A stretch of DNA of 64,000 nt, from the NCBI RefSeq assembly GCF_050948215.1, contig NC_135151.1:10704220-10768219 (forward strand). The letters run 5' to 3'. Of this stretch, positions 11,952 to 26,200 are shown piece after piece; within the stretch, counting starts at the first letter, position 1; every line of letters starts with the position of its first letter. This DNA comes from Halictus rubicundus. Taxonomy: Eukaryota; Arthropoda; Insecta; Hymenoptera; Halictidae. The notes under the pieces are model-generated. The model was not told the origin of the DNA. It did no database searches and saw only the letters and a list, made by a program, of their open reading frames with translations. The position numbers and the translations under genes are program-made.

Positions 11952-14900
11952 GCGTAGAGTATTTCTATACAAGTTCTTCAAGAGCGACCAGCTGTTTCTT
12001 TCGTAATTGAAAACATGTTTAGACATTATTATTCCAAAGCCTAGTGATAGTCTCTCGGTAAATAAAGTGTTAATAATTAACCCCGAAAATGACGTCTCGG
12101 TGACTTCGCAGGCTTCGAAGGCCAAACGTGATTATTTTTAACTTTCTATCATAAACGAACAGACGTGTCGCTGATTATGAACGCGGTGTAAGTCATACAT
12201 GTTTAGTTTCGAGGTATTTCGACTTTCGCATTCGAATATATTAAAAAATATTTTTCCATCGTGGACGAAAATGTTTCGTAAAATATGTGATCTTCTGACA
12301 TATTATTTATATATCGTGGTACACTTTTATGAATAACTTAGACATTTCGATACAGCACTTTCACAATTATCGGCACATACGTAACGGCAACTCCATTGTA
12401 CATTGATTTTGAAGCGAACTATTTTATTTTCCATTGTTACGTATTTAATAGTATGTTTCAATCCAAGGGTGAGAAATAAGCGATAGAAAATGAGTACGAT
12501 GGTGCCCAGCGGAGCTATAAGTTTGCAGAAAGACGTGCGCCGCTGTGACAGAATGGTTTAGCGTGTGATAGAAAGTTGTCGTGTGAAAAGACGAGCACTG
12601 GGGCGCCTGGAGCACACTTTTAAGTCTCGCCAGTCACATTGCAGCGGAACGCAACATTATGGGAACGAGAGGATTACTCTGTTAATAAATGGGCTCCGGG
12701 AGCATTCATAGGGCCCGTTGTACTCGCGTAATAGCGTTAAACCGGCTTGATTCCGTTGGAAGCGCACAGAAATTTTTAATCTACTTGGAACACCTGAAAT
12801 TCATAACGCGAGCGAGTTATGTACGCGTGAACGCGGAAGCCGGCCGTGGCGCGGCGGCCGCAACCATTGTACGGATTATCGAATTACCATACACTTTTCC
12901 TTGCTGCTTCCGCGTCCTCTCGCCCACGGGCTTTTATTTTCACCACTTGAACCCGCCCCCGGTGTTGCCGTGTGTATCCGTGTGTACGCGATGAACTTTA
13001 TACACTCGGTGAGCAGCACGCGCGTCCACCGTGAACGTGTGTTTCCACGAAAAATAAATTGAATGAGCGAGGCTCATGGCGCGTGGAATTGTCCATCGTT
13101 AGCCTTCGCGCACTCGTGATTGCGTCGTTTAGGACAGTCCCGTTCGGCAAGCCTTGCGGCGAGCAAGGGCGCCCGCGGGCTTAGCTCAGGGCAACGTGAC
13201 GTCACACAGTGGTTCGAAACCGTGAAAACGCGAACTAAATTCATAGCGTTGTTGTTTATACGCTACCTTTTATGAACAGAACGTATTTAGGGGTTTCTTG
13301 GGTCGTAGAATCTGATTTTAGAGTAATTTTTTACTACGATAAATAACGACAATTATGAACTACCTTTGTACAGGGTAATCAAGGTTTTAAAGTGCCTGTC
13401 AGTATATTCTATGGGCCTGAATAAGAAAAAAATGTTATATAGATATAGGTTGTTTATTAAAAAGTTGTCGACAAAAATAGGGGAATCTTACGCCACTTCG
13501 CCTTTATATATGGAGCACTTTAAAGGAGAAAGTTTATTCCCATGCTCATTTTTATATATTATTAAAATATTGCACGCTCAACACAATGTTAATCCAATGT
13601 GGTAGTGACGCAACAAATCTGAACTAAACAGACCGAAACACAACGTTTGTTAACGTTAAATACTTCTGTTAAACTTCGCGTCCCGAAAAGGAGTACTTCT
13701 CGAAGCGTTCTGAGAGCGAATAGCCTTATAATTAGTGTCTTGGCTGATGACTAGAAATGTTTTAAAGGGGACTTTTCCTACCCGGGGAAATATTTTAAAC
13801 CTTTAAAAATGTCATTCCTAAGCACAAATAATACGTCAGTAAAATCTATGCGTATAAAGTCAACCAACGTCCCACGTACAGCTTAGGGATAACCCAAATT
13901 ACGATCATCTAGAGCATGTTCGGTACCCGGTGTTCATTAAGCGTATGGTACGCATTATACCTAACCAGGTAAAGGGACGAAGAAGAAGATGGGTCAATTT
14001 TCACGCTGAGGAACGCATGATGGTTGAAATCATTTTCTGAAAGTTTATCTATTCTGCCGACAATTGTTCCACGTCCCTGATTTGCTTGCATCTTCGGTCC
14101 TCTTACTCTTCTGCATCAGATGCACAAACTATACTGGAACTCCACTGTGGAACTCTCTGAAATAGGTTACAATTCAGTGTTAGTTTCTTATTTATTCCTC
14201 TATTGTTATTACTTCAGCATAGTTGCCAATAATCAGATTATTGTTAGCAAACCTTTACGAAAGCTTCCACCTTCATTAATTATTTTATAATGATCTGAAG
14301 GAAGGAACAATTTCTTGCATCGTCTAGAAGATACTTTGTAGTATCGTCGTTATACACGCTGCTCCCTTGCATTTTACAAACTTACACGTACCATAAATGC
14401 ATCAAGATCCACAGTTTAGTTAGCAAATCGAGAATATGACGAAAATAATTGTTTTCATCTGTACATTTTCCGAGGCAGTTAATCCTTTCGTTGCCGCGGC
14501 ATTTTCGAGGGGACGTCGGCGATTCTGAGTATTTGATATTAAAAATTTTAATCAAAAGTTTCAGCTTCGAATTGAAAGTTAATGGGCCGCTCGGATGTTT
14601 CGAATCGTCGAGGTATTGTAGTGGGTGGGGACAAATGTAGCAAAGCACAGAAAGTATTTATTGCATTACACTAAACTTCGTAGCGGTGTAACTCATAAAA
14701 TTAAGACCAATATCTACAGGACGTCTAAAATATTTAGGAACATCCTTTTCATCAAAGCAATTCGAAACCGAAGTCTATAAAATAATAAACAACTATTTCG
14801 TTTATATTATATTTGTATGAAGATTACGTATGTTCCAAGTGGTCCCATATTTTTGGTGCACCCTGTATGCATCCACAGCAGCACAAGGGCGCCAGAAAAA

Positions 14901-16200
14901 GTTGTTGCTCTAAGCATATCGGTAATTATTGCCGAACAGCAATTTCGTCAGGAGATAATCTCTAGTGTACACTATCTATAGAGGATAATAAGTGACCAAG
15001 CTCATCGCTAGCGTATACAAGAACGGTTCTATGGTTTCTTAACCGGGCCAGAAGGATGAATGAACATTTTCGAGGCACACAGTGCCTGCCAGGACAGCTT
15101 AATATTGCACGATGCTCCGCAGATAGGGAAAAATCAGTTATTCCTGACATGCGGGTCATCCGATACCATTCAATTATAATTGCCAAGACCGTTACCGTTC
15201 GGCCTGACCTGGTTCCCTCGAAACGGACCCCACAAAGACTCCCGACAGAACACTGGTCAGAATCTTCGATTCCTCTTCTGCCCTCGCGTGCATTCGCTTC
15301 CCTTTTTCCTCTGCTCTTCTTTTATCGAACAACGATAACATCGTTGCGCCGCGCGCCGTATAGTATCAACGGTTGAGATTGCGTTGCAATCCGCGCGAAT
15401 CGAAACAGAGATTTCGCTGTCGAACCGTATTTCACGGCGAAATATGCAAATTCGAGTTTCGCCGGAACACGTACTATGCGGAATCGTTCCGTCAAAAAAA
15501 AAAAATATATATATATGATAGCCAAGTGACACTGGCAACCAGTACGCGCCGCCCGCAGTATAGTGGGAGGAAAAAATGGAGGACGGAGAGGCAGGAAATT
15601 CGAAAACGAATTATGGTCGCGGGCGTGCGGAGAGCGTTTAACGTGAAAAATAACTGGGATTGATATTCCTTGAAAAATATCCATTTTTATTCGATCCTCT
15701 AGACATTTTCCAGGTGTATATAAATATATAGAGACATATATTCCGCGTGCGTCTGTATATACATCTATACGAGCAAGTTCACGCGATATCGGTAATATCT
15801 GTACAAAGTGGATAACGTCGTGCACAGTACAAAAATACTGTTTCTCGCACAGGCAAACTCGATCGCGTCGCGAAAGATCGCGCCGGGACGCTGAGAAACG
15901 GGAAATGTGGAGACGCTCCTGGCGAATGATTCGGGAAATAAAATATCTGGATCGTTCTCGACGATCCACGGGTATTCGTGGCTCGTCGGATACTGCATAA
16001 ACTTCTTTTTCTTTTTTTGTTTTTTCCATCGGTCGAGCGCGAGGCGCGTCGTCGTTCGTCGACGGTTCAACAGGGATATATTATACCGTTCTGCTTTCTT
16101 ATTCTCTTTCTCCTTACCCAGTAATTTCTCTAACAATCGCGCGGCGAAAAGGTACGTGTAGTAGGTACATACATACATACGCATGAGTCTGCGAACGTTC
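11952..16200. other. Intergenic, no supported gene
   Basis: AT-rich DNA alternates with a GC island at about 12530-13210, which contains a CRE-type palindrome GTGACGTCAC near 13196. A CACCCTGTAT transposon-end word sits at about 14861-14870 and an A-run followed by (TA)n at about 15494-15518. A 235-codon minus frame (15322-16029) is rich in Arg/Phe, overlaps other open frames and shows no motif. If the REPTOR-BP 3' UTR is long, the right end of this stretch could belong to it; AATAAA in minus orientation occurs near 15687. Confidence 0.4.
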
Positions 16201-17440
16201 GAGGCTCTGTCGACCGTTCAACGAAAACACGTCGACCCGGAACAACAAGGGACAACTTCTTTTTCTTTTCGCTTCGTTCGAAAACAAAATATAAAAACGA
16301 TATAGATACACAATAGATAACGCGGGTAGAAACAACAATATCGAATGAATTTTTCGAAAGAGACGAAAGATGGCGACGGGAGGCGCGAGCCACCGCCATT
16401 CGGCTAAGAACGGCGAACCGAAATCAGGTTTCTTCGTTTTATCCACGGTCGTCCAAAACAAAGTATAAAAATAATAATATATGAAAGAGATAACAATATC
16501 GAAATAATTTTTTTAGAGAAAGAGGAAGCAATGATGCGCTGGTGGCCATCGTTGAGAACCGTTGGAGTTACAATAATCTCAGCCTTTCTTTTATCCGAAT
16601 TCTTCGAAAAGAAAATACAAAAACGATGAATGCTCGAAGAAACAAAAATGTTACCAGCCGCCATACAATCGAGATAATCGAACAGAACGATTTTTCTTTG
16701 TTTCGTCTACGTTTTATCCGTCGGAAATAAACTATGAAAATAATATTCATACATAACGCGGAAAGAAACAACAATGATCAATTTTCCTAGAGACAAAAGA
16801 AGCAGAGATAACAACGAGAGACGCTAGCAACCACCATTGAATTAGAATCGTTGATCTACAACAATTTTTCTTTTGTTTTCATCCACGTCTTTCGAACAGA
16901 AACTATAAAACCGATATTTATAGACAACGTGGGGCAAAACAGCAAGGCCGATCTAATTTTTCTAGAGACAGAAGAATCGAAGACGGCGACTGGAGGCGCT
17001 AGCAACTGTCATCGAGTTAGGATCGTTGACCTACAACAATTTTTCTCTTGCTTTTTCATCCATGTCTATCGAGCAGAAAATATAAAAACAATATTTATAT
17101 ATAACACAACGAAAAACAACACTTCCAAATGATCTTTTCTAGAAACAGAAGAATGAAAGATGGCGACTGGAAACAACTACGATAGAGTTAGGATCATTGA
17201 CCTACAATGACTTTTCCTTTGCTTTCGCACACGTCCGCCGAAAATAAAATATTAAAACAATATTTACAAACAACGCGGAGAAAAACAGCATTACCGAGTC
17301 AATTTTTTCTACAAACAAGAAAGGCAAAGATACTACCCCTTTCCCCTCATCCGGTTCCATCGAAAGGGAACAACAGAAACGATAAATCCTGTCGAATCTC
17401 TGGTGTCGGATCAGTTTCTCGGAAGATAGAGGCATGGCGA
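16201..17440. repeat. Seven degenerate ~170-bp tandem units
   Basis: A phrase of the type TCGAAAACAAAATATAAAAA recurs near 16276, 16449, 16603, 16719, 16889, 17068 and 17236. Each is followed by an AACAACAATAT-type word, then TTTTTCTAGAGA(A/C)A, then AAGATGGCGACTGGAG and GTTAGGATCGTTGACCTACA. Spacing is 173, 154, 116, 170, 179 and 168 bp. The array ends about 260 bp downstream of the REPTOR-BP stop codon on that gene's strand, so it may be transcribed in its 3' UTR. That is an inference from position only. Confidence 0.8.
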
Positions 17441-17703
17441 CTGTCGGACGCCACGTGATCGTCGAACAGGATGCTGTCTTTTCTCTTCTTCCTTCTGTCG
17501 TCGATGGAGGTAAGTTCGAATTCGAAGTAGTTCACGTTTACTTAACTCCCCCGGTTCGCTGAAGAGGACCACCTAGGAGACGTGAGGAGGCTAGCTCGCG
17601 GCTACCAGAGCCGCATCGTCGCGCGGAAATAAAAATGGGGCAACAAAGAATGGAGAAGGCGAGGCTCGCGAAGACGTTGTCCGTGACTCGTGTTGCTCTA
17701 CGG

Positions 17704-20217
17704 TTAGTTGACCATCTTCTCCCGTTTCAGGGAGCCGAACTCCTCCAGCATCGTCTGTAGCCCGTCGGGAACTCGTCCGGCGTCCAACTCCTGCCCCCAC
17801 TGTCGATACTGAAACGAAAATAACGGGTGGCGGTTACAAGACTTCCGGTGGGCACGCGAGGCCTGCGAAGGCGAATCGTTTGTTATACCTATGGGGAACC
17901 CGTGCGAGGAGAAACGGGGCAGGGACATGGCGTGGAATGGCGTTGGGCTGGTGGGAGGTTCCGATGGTCTTCCTCTTGCTCCTCGGTTGGATCGGGAGGC
18001 GGGATCGTGGACGACAAACACGGATGAACGTTACTCGATAATATGCTGGACCCAGGACCAGCACGGTAACAAGTTCCACGGTGTTATTTTAAATTTTGTT
18101 TGTTATGGCGGCCGGGCCACCGATCTGCGCCGAGTGTTTGCTCGGCTTCATTTTTTAATGCTCCGGTCGCGGACGATCGAAGGCAAACACCAGAAGTCCG
18201 CTGAACGAATTTCGCGGTCCCGCGTAATTCCCGGTCTCCGGGAGTTTTACGGAAAAATAACTGGAAGTGGAGGTGCGCCCTTTCCGCGTGTTTCCGAGAA
18301 TATTTTCATCTTTGGGATTATCTGGCGCAATCGACGTCCGACTTCTGATCAAGACTGTTTTGTAAAAATGACTGTTGCACACGCGTGAAAAACCTAGACA
18401 GTGTCACATTTGAAAATGATTCCCGGCGTTATTTAGGGATGGAAAAATAAATATTCCTGCATCCTTTCCACGTGCGTCGCGCCTAATTACTACGGCAGCC
18501 TGAAATCTTGTTTCCAAGATGGTTCGTGCGACAGCGATGATTTATCTGGACCATAATTCAGGCATCCTTCACGGCCAGACGTTTTTCGAGTCGTACGTAT
18601 TCCCGATTAAATAACCGTCTTCCTTCCCCATCTAGGTGAGAGTCACAATTTCCGCGGAATAGTGGCGTTCCGTCTGCTATTTTTCCTGCGCTAATATCGT
18701 AAACTTCGAACGGGACGCCAGCCGAGTAGGACTCTCGGACGACGCGAAGTTTTTCCCCGGGCGAACCGTAAACCAGCCGCGGTTTTTTACTTCTTCTTTC
18801 GTCCTTTGCAAAGGAGTAATGCGAGCCTCGAACTTCCCGGAATTAGTTCTGGCACCTGCAACGTGCCTGAAAGGCCGCCGCGAACGCAGTAGAAAATCAT
18901 GTAACTTTCGCTCGCCGGTGCCGCTATATTCAACCCCCTGTTACGATATTATTCAACTTGAATTTCTCGTTGATTTGCGGGACAGCGAATGTATATATTT
19001 TTAACATTTTATTTTTCGTGTCGACCGTAGATTCGATTCGCAATATGTAATTCACGGCGTATCGGCAAAGGCACGATTTTACATCCAAAAACGAAACGGA
19101 AATGCGGGCTAAAATGTTTTGCGAGCGAAGCTTCATACCGGTCGAAATATAATTCGAAACTTTGTGGATCACGAGTGCACCCGAACACGGTTAATGCGTC
19201 TGATCACGGCTCGCTTATTCTACTTGTAATAAATACGAGCAACGGTGCGATATTACATATTACTGGTCTCTGCCGCGTTCTATTTAATAAATAACACCGA
19301 AACGCGGTGGATATTTGCGACAGAACCGGCTTCGTTCGGATTCACGTTTTCTCAATAGCGCATTCGACAGGGCGTTGTAAGATTAAAACTACACCAGCCT
19401 CTGTTCGAATTCATTTCATTATCCATTTCTTGTTCGCGTTCCTGATGAAAACAAACGAACGGTTTAACGCGAACGAAGATAGTCGGCAACAACGGTCGGC
19501 CCTTTGTTTCCTTATCACTGAACCTACCACGGTCAAAATGACCGGTTCTCTATTTCGCAATTATTGAAATTATAATAACGTTTTCGTTGGAAATTACTGA
19601 ATTGTACAAATCGTACAAATTTGAGTTGTGAAAATCTTACAAATTTTAGGTAAATTCAATTTTCTCCATAAGACGATTCACTTTGATATGTTTTGTGCTT
19701 GGTAGGTTAACATAACTCTCGATTGTTCCTAATTTCTTTAAAAAAAAAAAATACATCAAATTGTATTTTCGGAAAACCCAAGGTAAGAAGCGATTCCCAG
19801 AACGTATTACGCATGCTATAAATTGTTGAAGAAATATATAAACTATTTTACGAACAGAGGAGACTTCGAGGCACCGAACCACGCAGGTCTCAAACATCAA
19901 ACCGAGATTTATCAGGACCTTTATTATGATCTATGCGGGGGTTGCGCAGACAGTGACAAAAGGAATAGACAGGATCGTGCGAAGAATGAAGACGAGAGGC
20001 AAGTCGTGAGCGAAGGAGGTGAGATAAGACGAATGGGAATTTTAAAAGGAGTCTCACCGTCTCCAGCTCCTTCCGAAGAGCGAGCACGGCCTTCTCGCGG
20101 TCGGTCACCAACTCTTCCAGGTATTGATACCGCAGCTTCTTTCGAGCACGACACTCCCTCGCACTCTGCCGACTTCGCTCTGCAAAAATAAACGGGAAGA
20201 CGCTAGTCAGTGAGAGA

Positions 20218-20265
<48 letters not shown>

Positions 20266-23200
20266 GCTCTCCAAGTTCCATTAAGACCATCGCACGCTTG
20301 ATCGCGTGTATACTGGCCGGCGCGGCGCCGTTCTAATTTCGTGCTTCTGATGCCACCTACACGAAGATGCACGGAGCATTTGAATTTTAAATTTCTTCTG
20401 CTCTCGTTATGCCCAGTACACACTTGACTCCACGTGTTACATCTCTGTTGAATTCGGCACTGCTTGCAACGCTTAATTGCGTGTCAGAATTGCACAGATA
20501 TCAGATTGTCAGATTTTGATCGAGATCGGTACACGCGCTCGAATCTATCCTGTCAAATCTCTCTTGAATTTTATCATTCTTCTAATACTCGAATGTGTGC
20601 AAGTTAATTGGAATTTTTTGATAAAGGATCTATTGAAATGTTGGCCGATGTATTGAGAAAAAATTAATTTCATTTCATTCTATCGTTCTTGTAACGTCAG
20701 ACTTCGTTATGCGTCAAGAATTTTGTTGGAACTTTATTACTATTTCTTATTCTACTTATATACTATTGTAATTAGACTGAGGATCTTTTTGCATTTATGA
20801 CACAAATGGATTGGTTGAATACAAAATTTCTCGATTTATTAAAATCATTAAAAGAGGAAATTAATTTTTATGGAACTTCTGCATCGTACAATTGATTTGG
20901 ACAATTTTTATTTCGCATAAAGATCCGCAGTCTAACTCGTGAAAAGATGAGACGCATAAAAGTACAAATTTAATAGCGATAAATTCGACATGGTTGTATT
21001 AAGCCTCATTTGTTCTTCATTTTAATTTTATATTTGTTGAGCTTTCCTGAGCCTCGTAAGCATGTAAGGCTATTCATACTAGTTTTCAATATTGTTGTAT
21101 ACTTCATGCAGGGTGTACCAAAAATGTTGTACTTCATTGAAAGAGGAGGTTACTGGGGTCATTTGAAGTAACTTTTTCCTTTGCAAAAATGTTCCCCGCG
21201 GCTTTGGTTAGGAATTATTCACGAAAAACATGGACCAATCAGAGCGCGGCCACAGCAGAGGGATCCCACTATAGCCGCGCTGTGATTGGTCCGTGTTTTT
21301 CGTTCATAAGTCCTTCACAAAGCCGCGGAGAACATTTTTGACAAAGGAAAAAGTTACTTCAAACGACCCCAGTAATCTCCCCTTTGAAATACAACATTTT
21401 TGGGACACTCTGTATAAGTCATAAAAGTATACAGAACGCATACAAATACGAACCTTTTAAATAAAAAATTTATAGCGATTTTACCAAACCTCCGAATCTA
21501 CGTATAATACATGCAATCAACCATTTTTCAAATAAGATATATAAACTTCGTACAATGTCAATTCTACACTGTTCTCAATTCATTATTCTAAATTGCTAGG
21601 CAAATATGAATTAGAGACTTTTTTGGTGAAAAAATTGTTGAGGTTTCATTAAAGTGCCTGCACTAAAATGCAATTTGGGCACCCCACGCAGTGCTTTATC
21701 ATCGCATAAACATTTATACGAATTTTACAAGCGCTTCCATATTTGATGGAAGATATAAAATGCATTAATTGCTAGACGAATGCAAGTCACACTGCGTCGC
21801 GCGATCACGATTGCACCTATGCGTTTCCTGACGAGTGGGAACGCGCTTGCGAGAGTTTTTGTGCGAATTTTACGAATTAAACAAAAACAAACTATTGAAC
21901 CTTTCGCACTGCGATTTTTCGAAACTTTTTTATTGGTGCTTGAAGTACACCTGTGATTTTTCTCGCTTAAAAATTCTCAAAATCACTTGAGTTATATATT
22001 TTTTTATGAAGTATGCTCTGAGAAACATGGGATCGACGGTCGCCATGATTCCAGTCTTTCTGCAGATCAGAGACAGAAAAATAAAGTTGTTTACTAATAA
22101 GTATGAATGTAGGTATGGGGCGAACTAAAGGAAATTAAAAATCTAGATTATTTACGAATCACCGATTTTTTAGTATTCTTCGGGCTTCGGCACGATAGAA
22201 AAATAAGAAAAAATTGGAGGATTGAAAAAAATTTACTTCGTGCGATAACAGGGCATGTCCTGAAGATTCTCTCAAAATTTCAAGTGAATCGGTCAATTAG
22301 GACTTGAGGTATCGTGGTCGCCGTTGTGAAAAAAGTGGTTTCGAGAAAATTGGTTGCATTGTCCAAACGCCTATAGCATATTCATTTTACGAATACAAAC
22401 AAATCCTTTTGCACACGTATTCCGCACCACTTATACTCGAAGCAAACGCGAAAAACGTGAAATCGATGAAGACGTAAAACGTCGAGGAAAGGATCGCGAA
22501 GGCTGCAATGAGGAGATGTAAGCGAAACCAAACAAGAGGCCGCGCGAGCTCTGTACCTGCGGTGAATTTTTCACGCGGAATCGAATCGCTACGGGCGGGA
22601 GCCGATAAGGTCGGCTTAATAATTCAAAACGGATCTCTCCGGCGGTGCCTGCCGCCCCCGCGATAAGCAGAACGGTAACTCTAATAAAACGAGAAGGTAT
22701 TTTTTCAAGCGATGTTTTCTTGGACGATTCCCCCGTGATCTTGGTGCCCAGGTGAAGCGCGAACAACGCGGAGCGTCGACGCCGGAATGACCGGCGCGGA
22801 AAATACAATTGTCGAAACGGCCGGCTGTAAAAATTCACCGGTTAACGATACCTGGAAAAAGCGATCGAGAGCCGCCATCGTGCACAGCCTGGCGCACCGA
22901 CGCCCAACACAGAGAAGGTATTTTCCTTTCCGTATAAATTCGCGAGCACGTCACGGCGCGTATGATAACGCATAAGAATTGCAAATGCGAGCCCGAGCCG
23001 AGGAAGATGTATAAACTCTTGCCCAAAGTGGCGAACAAACGAGCGCAACAATAATGCTGCGACGCCTATTTGCGTGACGAAGTGGTTAAACTTCGCCCGC
23101 CATTCAAGCACACTTCGCGAATTACTTCGCCGTGGAAGATCTCCAAGTTGCTCAGGAAATTATTGTACCGCTTTTTTATTGTAAGGGATAAATTGGAGCG

Positions 23201-26200
23201 GCGCCGCGTAAAACTAACGTACCGAGCGCGAGCGGAAACGGTGCAAACGAATAGGTCACAATTCCGCCCGGTGGAAAAAGAATGAAAAATGAAGAGGAAA
23301 ATGTACTCGTAGTAAACTTTCGGCGAAAATTCGGTCGGGAAATTCGTCGGCCGTGCGAACCGCTGAATGCCGTTTTGTTCCTGTGTCTGACCATTACTGA
23401 TCGCTCCAATTTGCGTTAATTACGTTGCCGGACGAAGATATTTGACCAATTGGCTGGAGAATCTTTGAACTTTTTTCTTGGGAATTTTGTGAAAATCTGG
23501 CACAACTGAAGAATTATTGTAGATATTCGAAAGTATTGTATTGCATTGTTTTGTATCTTCATCTTTTCGTGGAGTATTGTACATATTTTGTAAATACAGT
23601 TTTGGCTAATGTATAGAAATAGCAACCGGGTTATACCGTATTAACATTTTCCGAGGAAGACAAATTTTCTTTTGCAAGTAATTCACATTTTTATTATTTT
23701 TATTTTCTTTGTTGGCACTCGACCGAATAAAAAGGAAAAGAAAATTGTGGCTGGCAGGCTTTTCAAGGTTCGTCGCCACGTGTTTATTCTCGTTAAGTAG
23801 AAACAGCCAGAATTACTCAGACGCGTTCCCCAGCCAACGGAAATCCAAAGATTGCGGAATCGAGAGCTAGAGGTTCAATTATCCCAAAGATAAAGCTTCG
23901 AACAAAAACTATTACTGTTCTATCTTCGAATCCGAGGATTGGTCCATTTAGAAGCCAGTGGATGAGTAGACACAAGTGCAAATAACAATTCTTTCCTTGG
24001 CAAAAAGCGCGGAAGCCCGGCGGCGCGGTGGCGGCAATCGAGCGGCACAATTAACCGTGCAATTAAACGAGCTATTCATTAACCGAAATTACGGGATCCG
24101 GCGTGTTCGTCGCCCCACGGGAAACCGTTCGATGCCGGAAAAACGGGGCTCGGTAAATATTCCCGGGCCCCGTCCGCCGGAGTGCCCATAAATTCCGGGA
24201 GCAAAAATTACAAACGAAAGGGAAGAACGCGAGGCACGACGCGACACGGCCGCATTCGACGTAACCATCGGACGATAAATTCGCACGACTCAAAATGTGA
24301 CGCGCGATTTTTCACCGGGTGGTCGGGACCAGCGCCCGTGGCCACCACGGGCCCTGACGAATGGGGGCAATGTCATTGACTCGCTAGCAAGACGTCGCAC
24401 AGTGTCTACTAACAATCTAGCGGAGAATAAAGCCCAAAATCATGATCCATCCAAAATGGATGAATTCATATTAGAAGCTACTGAGGCAGAAATATGGAAA
24501 TACAGTGATTTCTCTATATATGTCGCCAAGACCTGGATGATAAACGTCGCGGAATTATCCCCACTACCGCGGGGTATACTCCGTGTAGAGAAAACACGGG
24601 TATGTCTCCTGGACGATACATGACGCTGGCAAGACCCGTGTTGTTGACATATATCGGAAATATACACCTTTTTCATTATTAATTATTTTTTGATGAAATT
24701 TTTATAATAGACAATATAATTCTAGAATTTATCTGATTAAAACGATGCCAAACACGATACAATTCGGATCATATTTGCACTAATTTTCCAATTTAAGTAG
24801 TGGTCTCCTCGTCTCACCGATATACCCAACTCGTATTATCTCACGGGGTATACCCCGCGGTAGTGGGGATAATTCCGCGACATTTATCGGCCATGCCTCG
24901 GCGACATATATGGAGGATTGATTGCAATAATTTTTTTTCCTCCACGTTTATGCGGCCGATCATCGACACCTCGTTTCATAGGGCACGTAGCAACAAGGGT
25001 AATTAGAAAGTTTCATGACTCGATATCATCATCGAGTAGATGATAATATCCCGCGCCGACAGTGGATCGCGCGTGTTGCTAGTCGGCGCGGGTCCGCGTC
25101 GCGATAAACTCTTTTACGATCAGACGTCGCGGTTATTATCGCGTCTACGGCTCACTAAGCCTGCCTTTTACGCGCCAGTAAACGTACCGCCCTCGCGCCA
25201 GACCTGCCTTTCGCAGAAGTATCCTGGAAGAGGGCTTCGCGAGTCCTCCAGGCGGATTCGACGCGACTAGACTCCTGTTAGCTCGAGAATCAGGCGAAAT
25301 CGGTGTTCGGCGTACCTGTAGAACAGCTATCGATTTCGACGGTTTTTGGATATGCTATAAATAGACTGCGGATTATATGCAGTAACGACAAAAATATATA
25401 CGTGAAATATGAAATCGTGAACACAGAAGAATATAAGAATATTACCATTTTCGACTTATTAAAATTATTGAACAAAGAAATAGAATCTGCCTTCTGTGTT
25501 TCACAATTGACTTAGACAATTTTTATATTGCATAAAAATCTGCAGTCTAATAGTTACAATCAACACGTTAACTGCCACGTCAGTCACATACGACTGGCAG
25601 TGATTTTTGACTGGTTTTAGAAATTCATTTTTACTATAAGATATCCAGATATCGAATTTTATTGGACTCTTTCGAATTCAAAAGGGTTAAGACAGCATCC
25701 CCTATAATACATTTTCAATTTCTAGTTGTGGTTTCATTAATTAAATTACTCTGACTTTGTAAGAATCTCTCGGGTTGATATTTGGCACTTAACGTGTTGA
25801 AAGTCGGCTGTTCGATCAAATTGCTACGAACGGTGCACGAGGTTGAAAGGCGTTCTCTCAAACATTGTTTCAACACACCTAAATGTATATATAATTTAAT
25901 AAAAAACATAAACTATTCAGGAGAGCGTAAAGAACCGTCCCACGTAAGAATGCTCCACAAATCCCTTGCGTTTGGGACGGAACAAGTTCGCAAAGTCAAG
26001 AACTTGTTATTGGTTTGCAAATGAATTTTCTCAAAGACCGGCTGCGATGGAAAGGCAAGATCGGCGCTGGACGGTGGAAATCGGGAAGAATCGCGGCGGC
26101 GTGAGAGCCGGTCGGCGAAAATTGGTTGGGCAAACTCACGTAACCGTGACGCCGGCAGTTAATGCGTCCGCGGGCCACGTTGAAAGCCGGCGAGAAGCAA

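Noticed and set aside
13205..13220. tRNA B-box-like GGTTCGAAACC
   Set aside because: No A box or cloverleaf can be drawn around it.
15322..16029. 235-codon minus-strand frame
   Set aside because: Overlaps other open frames on both strands, Arg/Phe-rich, runs into low-complexity A and TA tracts, no domain. Most likely chance.
19890..20423. 177-codon reading of the bZIP exon with a long Ser-Leu repeat
   Set aside because: The Ser-Leu run is intronic (CT)n read through; the exon proper is bounded by AG and GT at 20179 and 20058.
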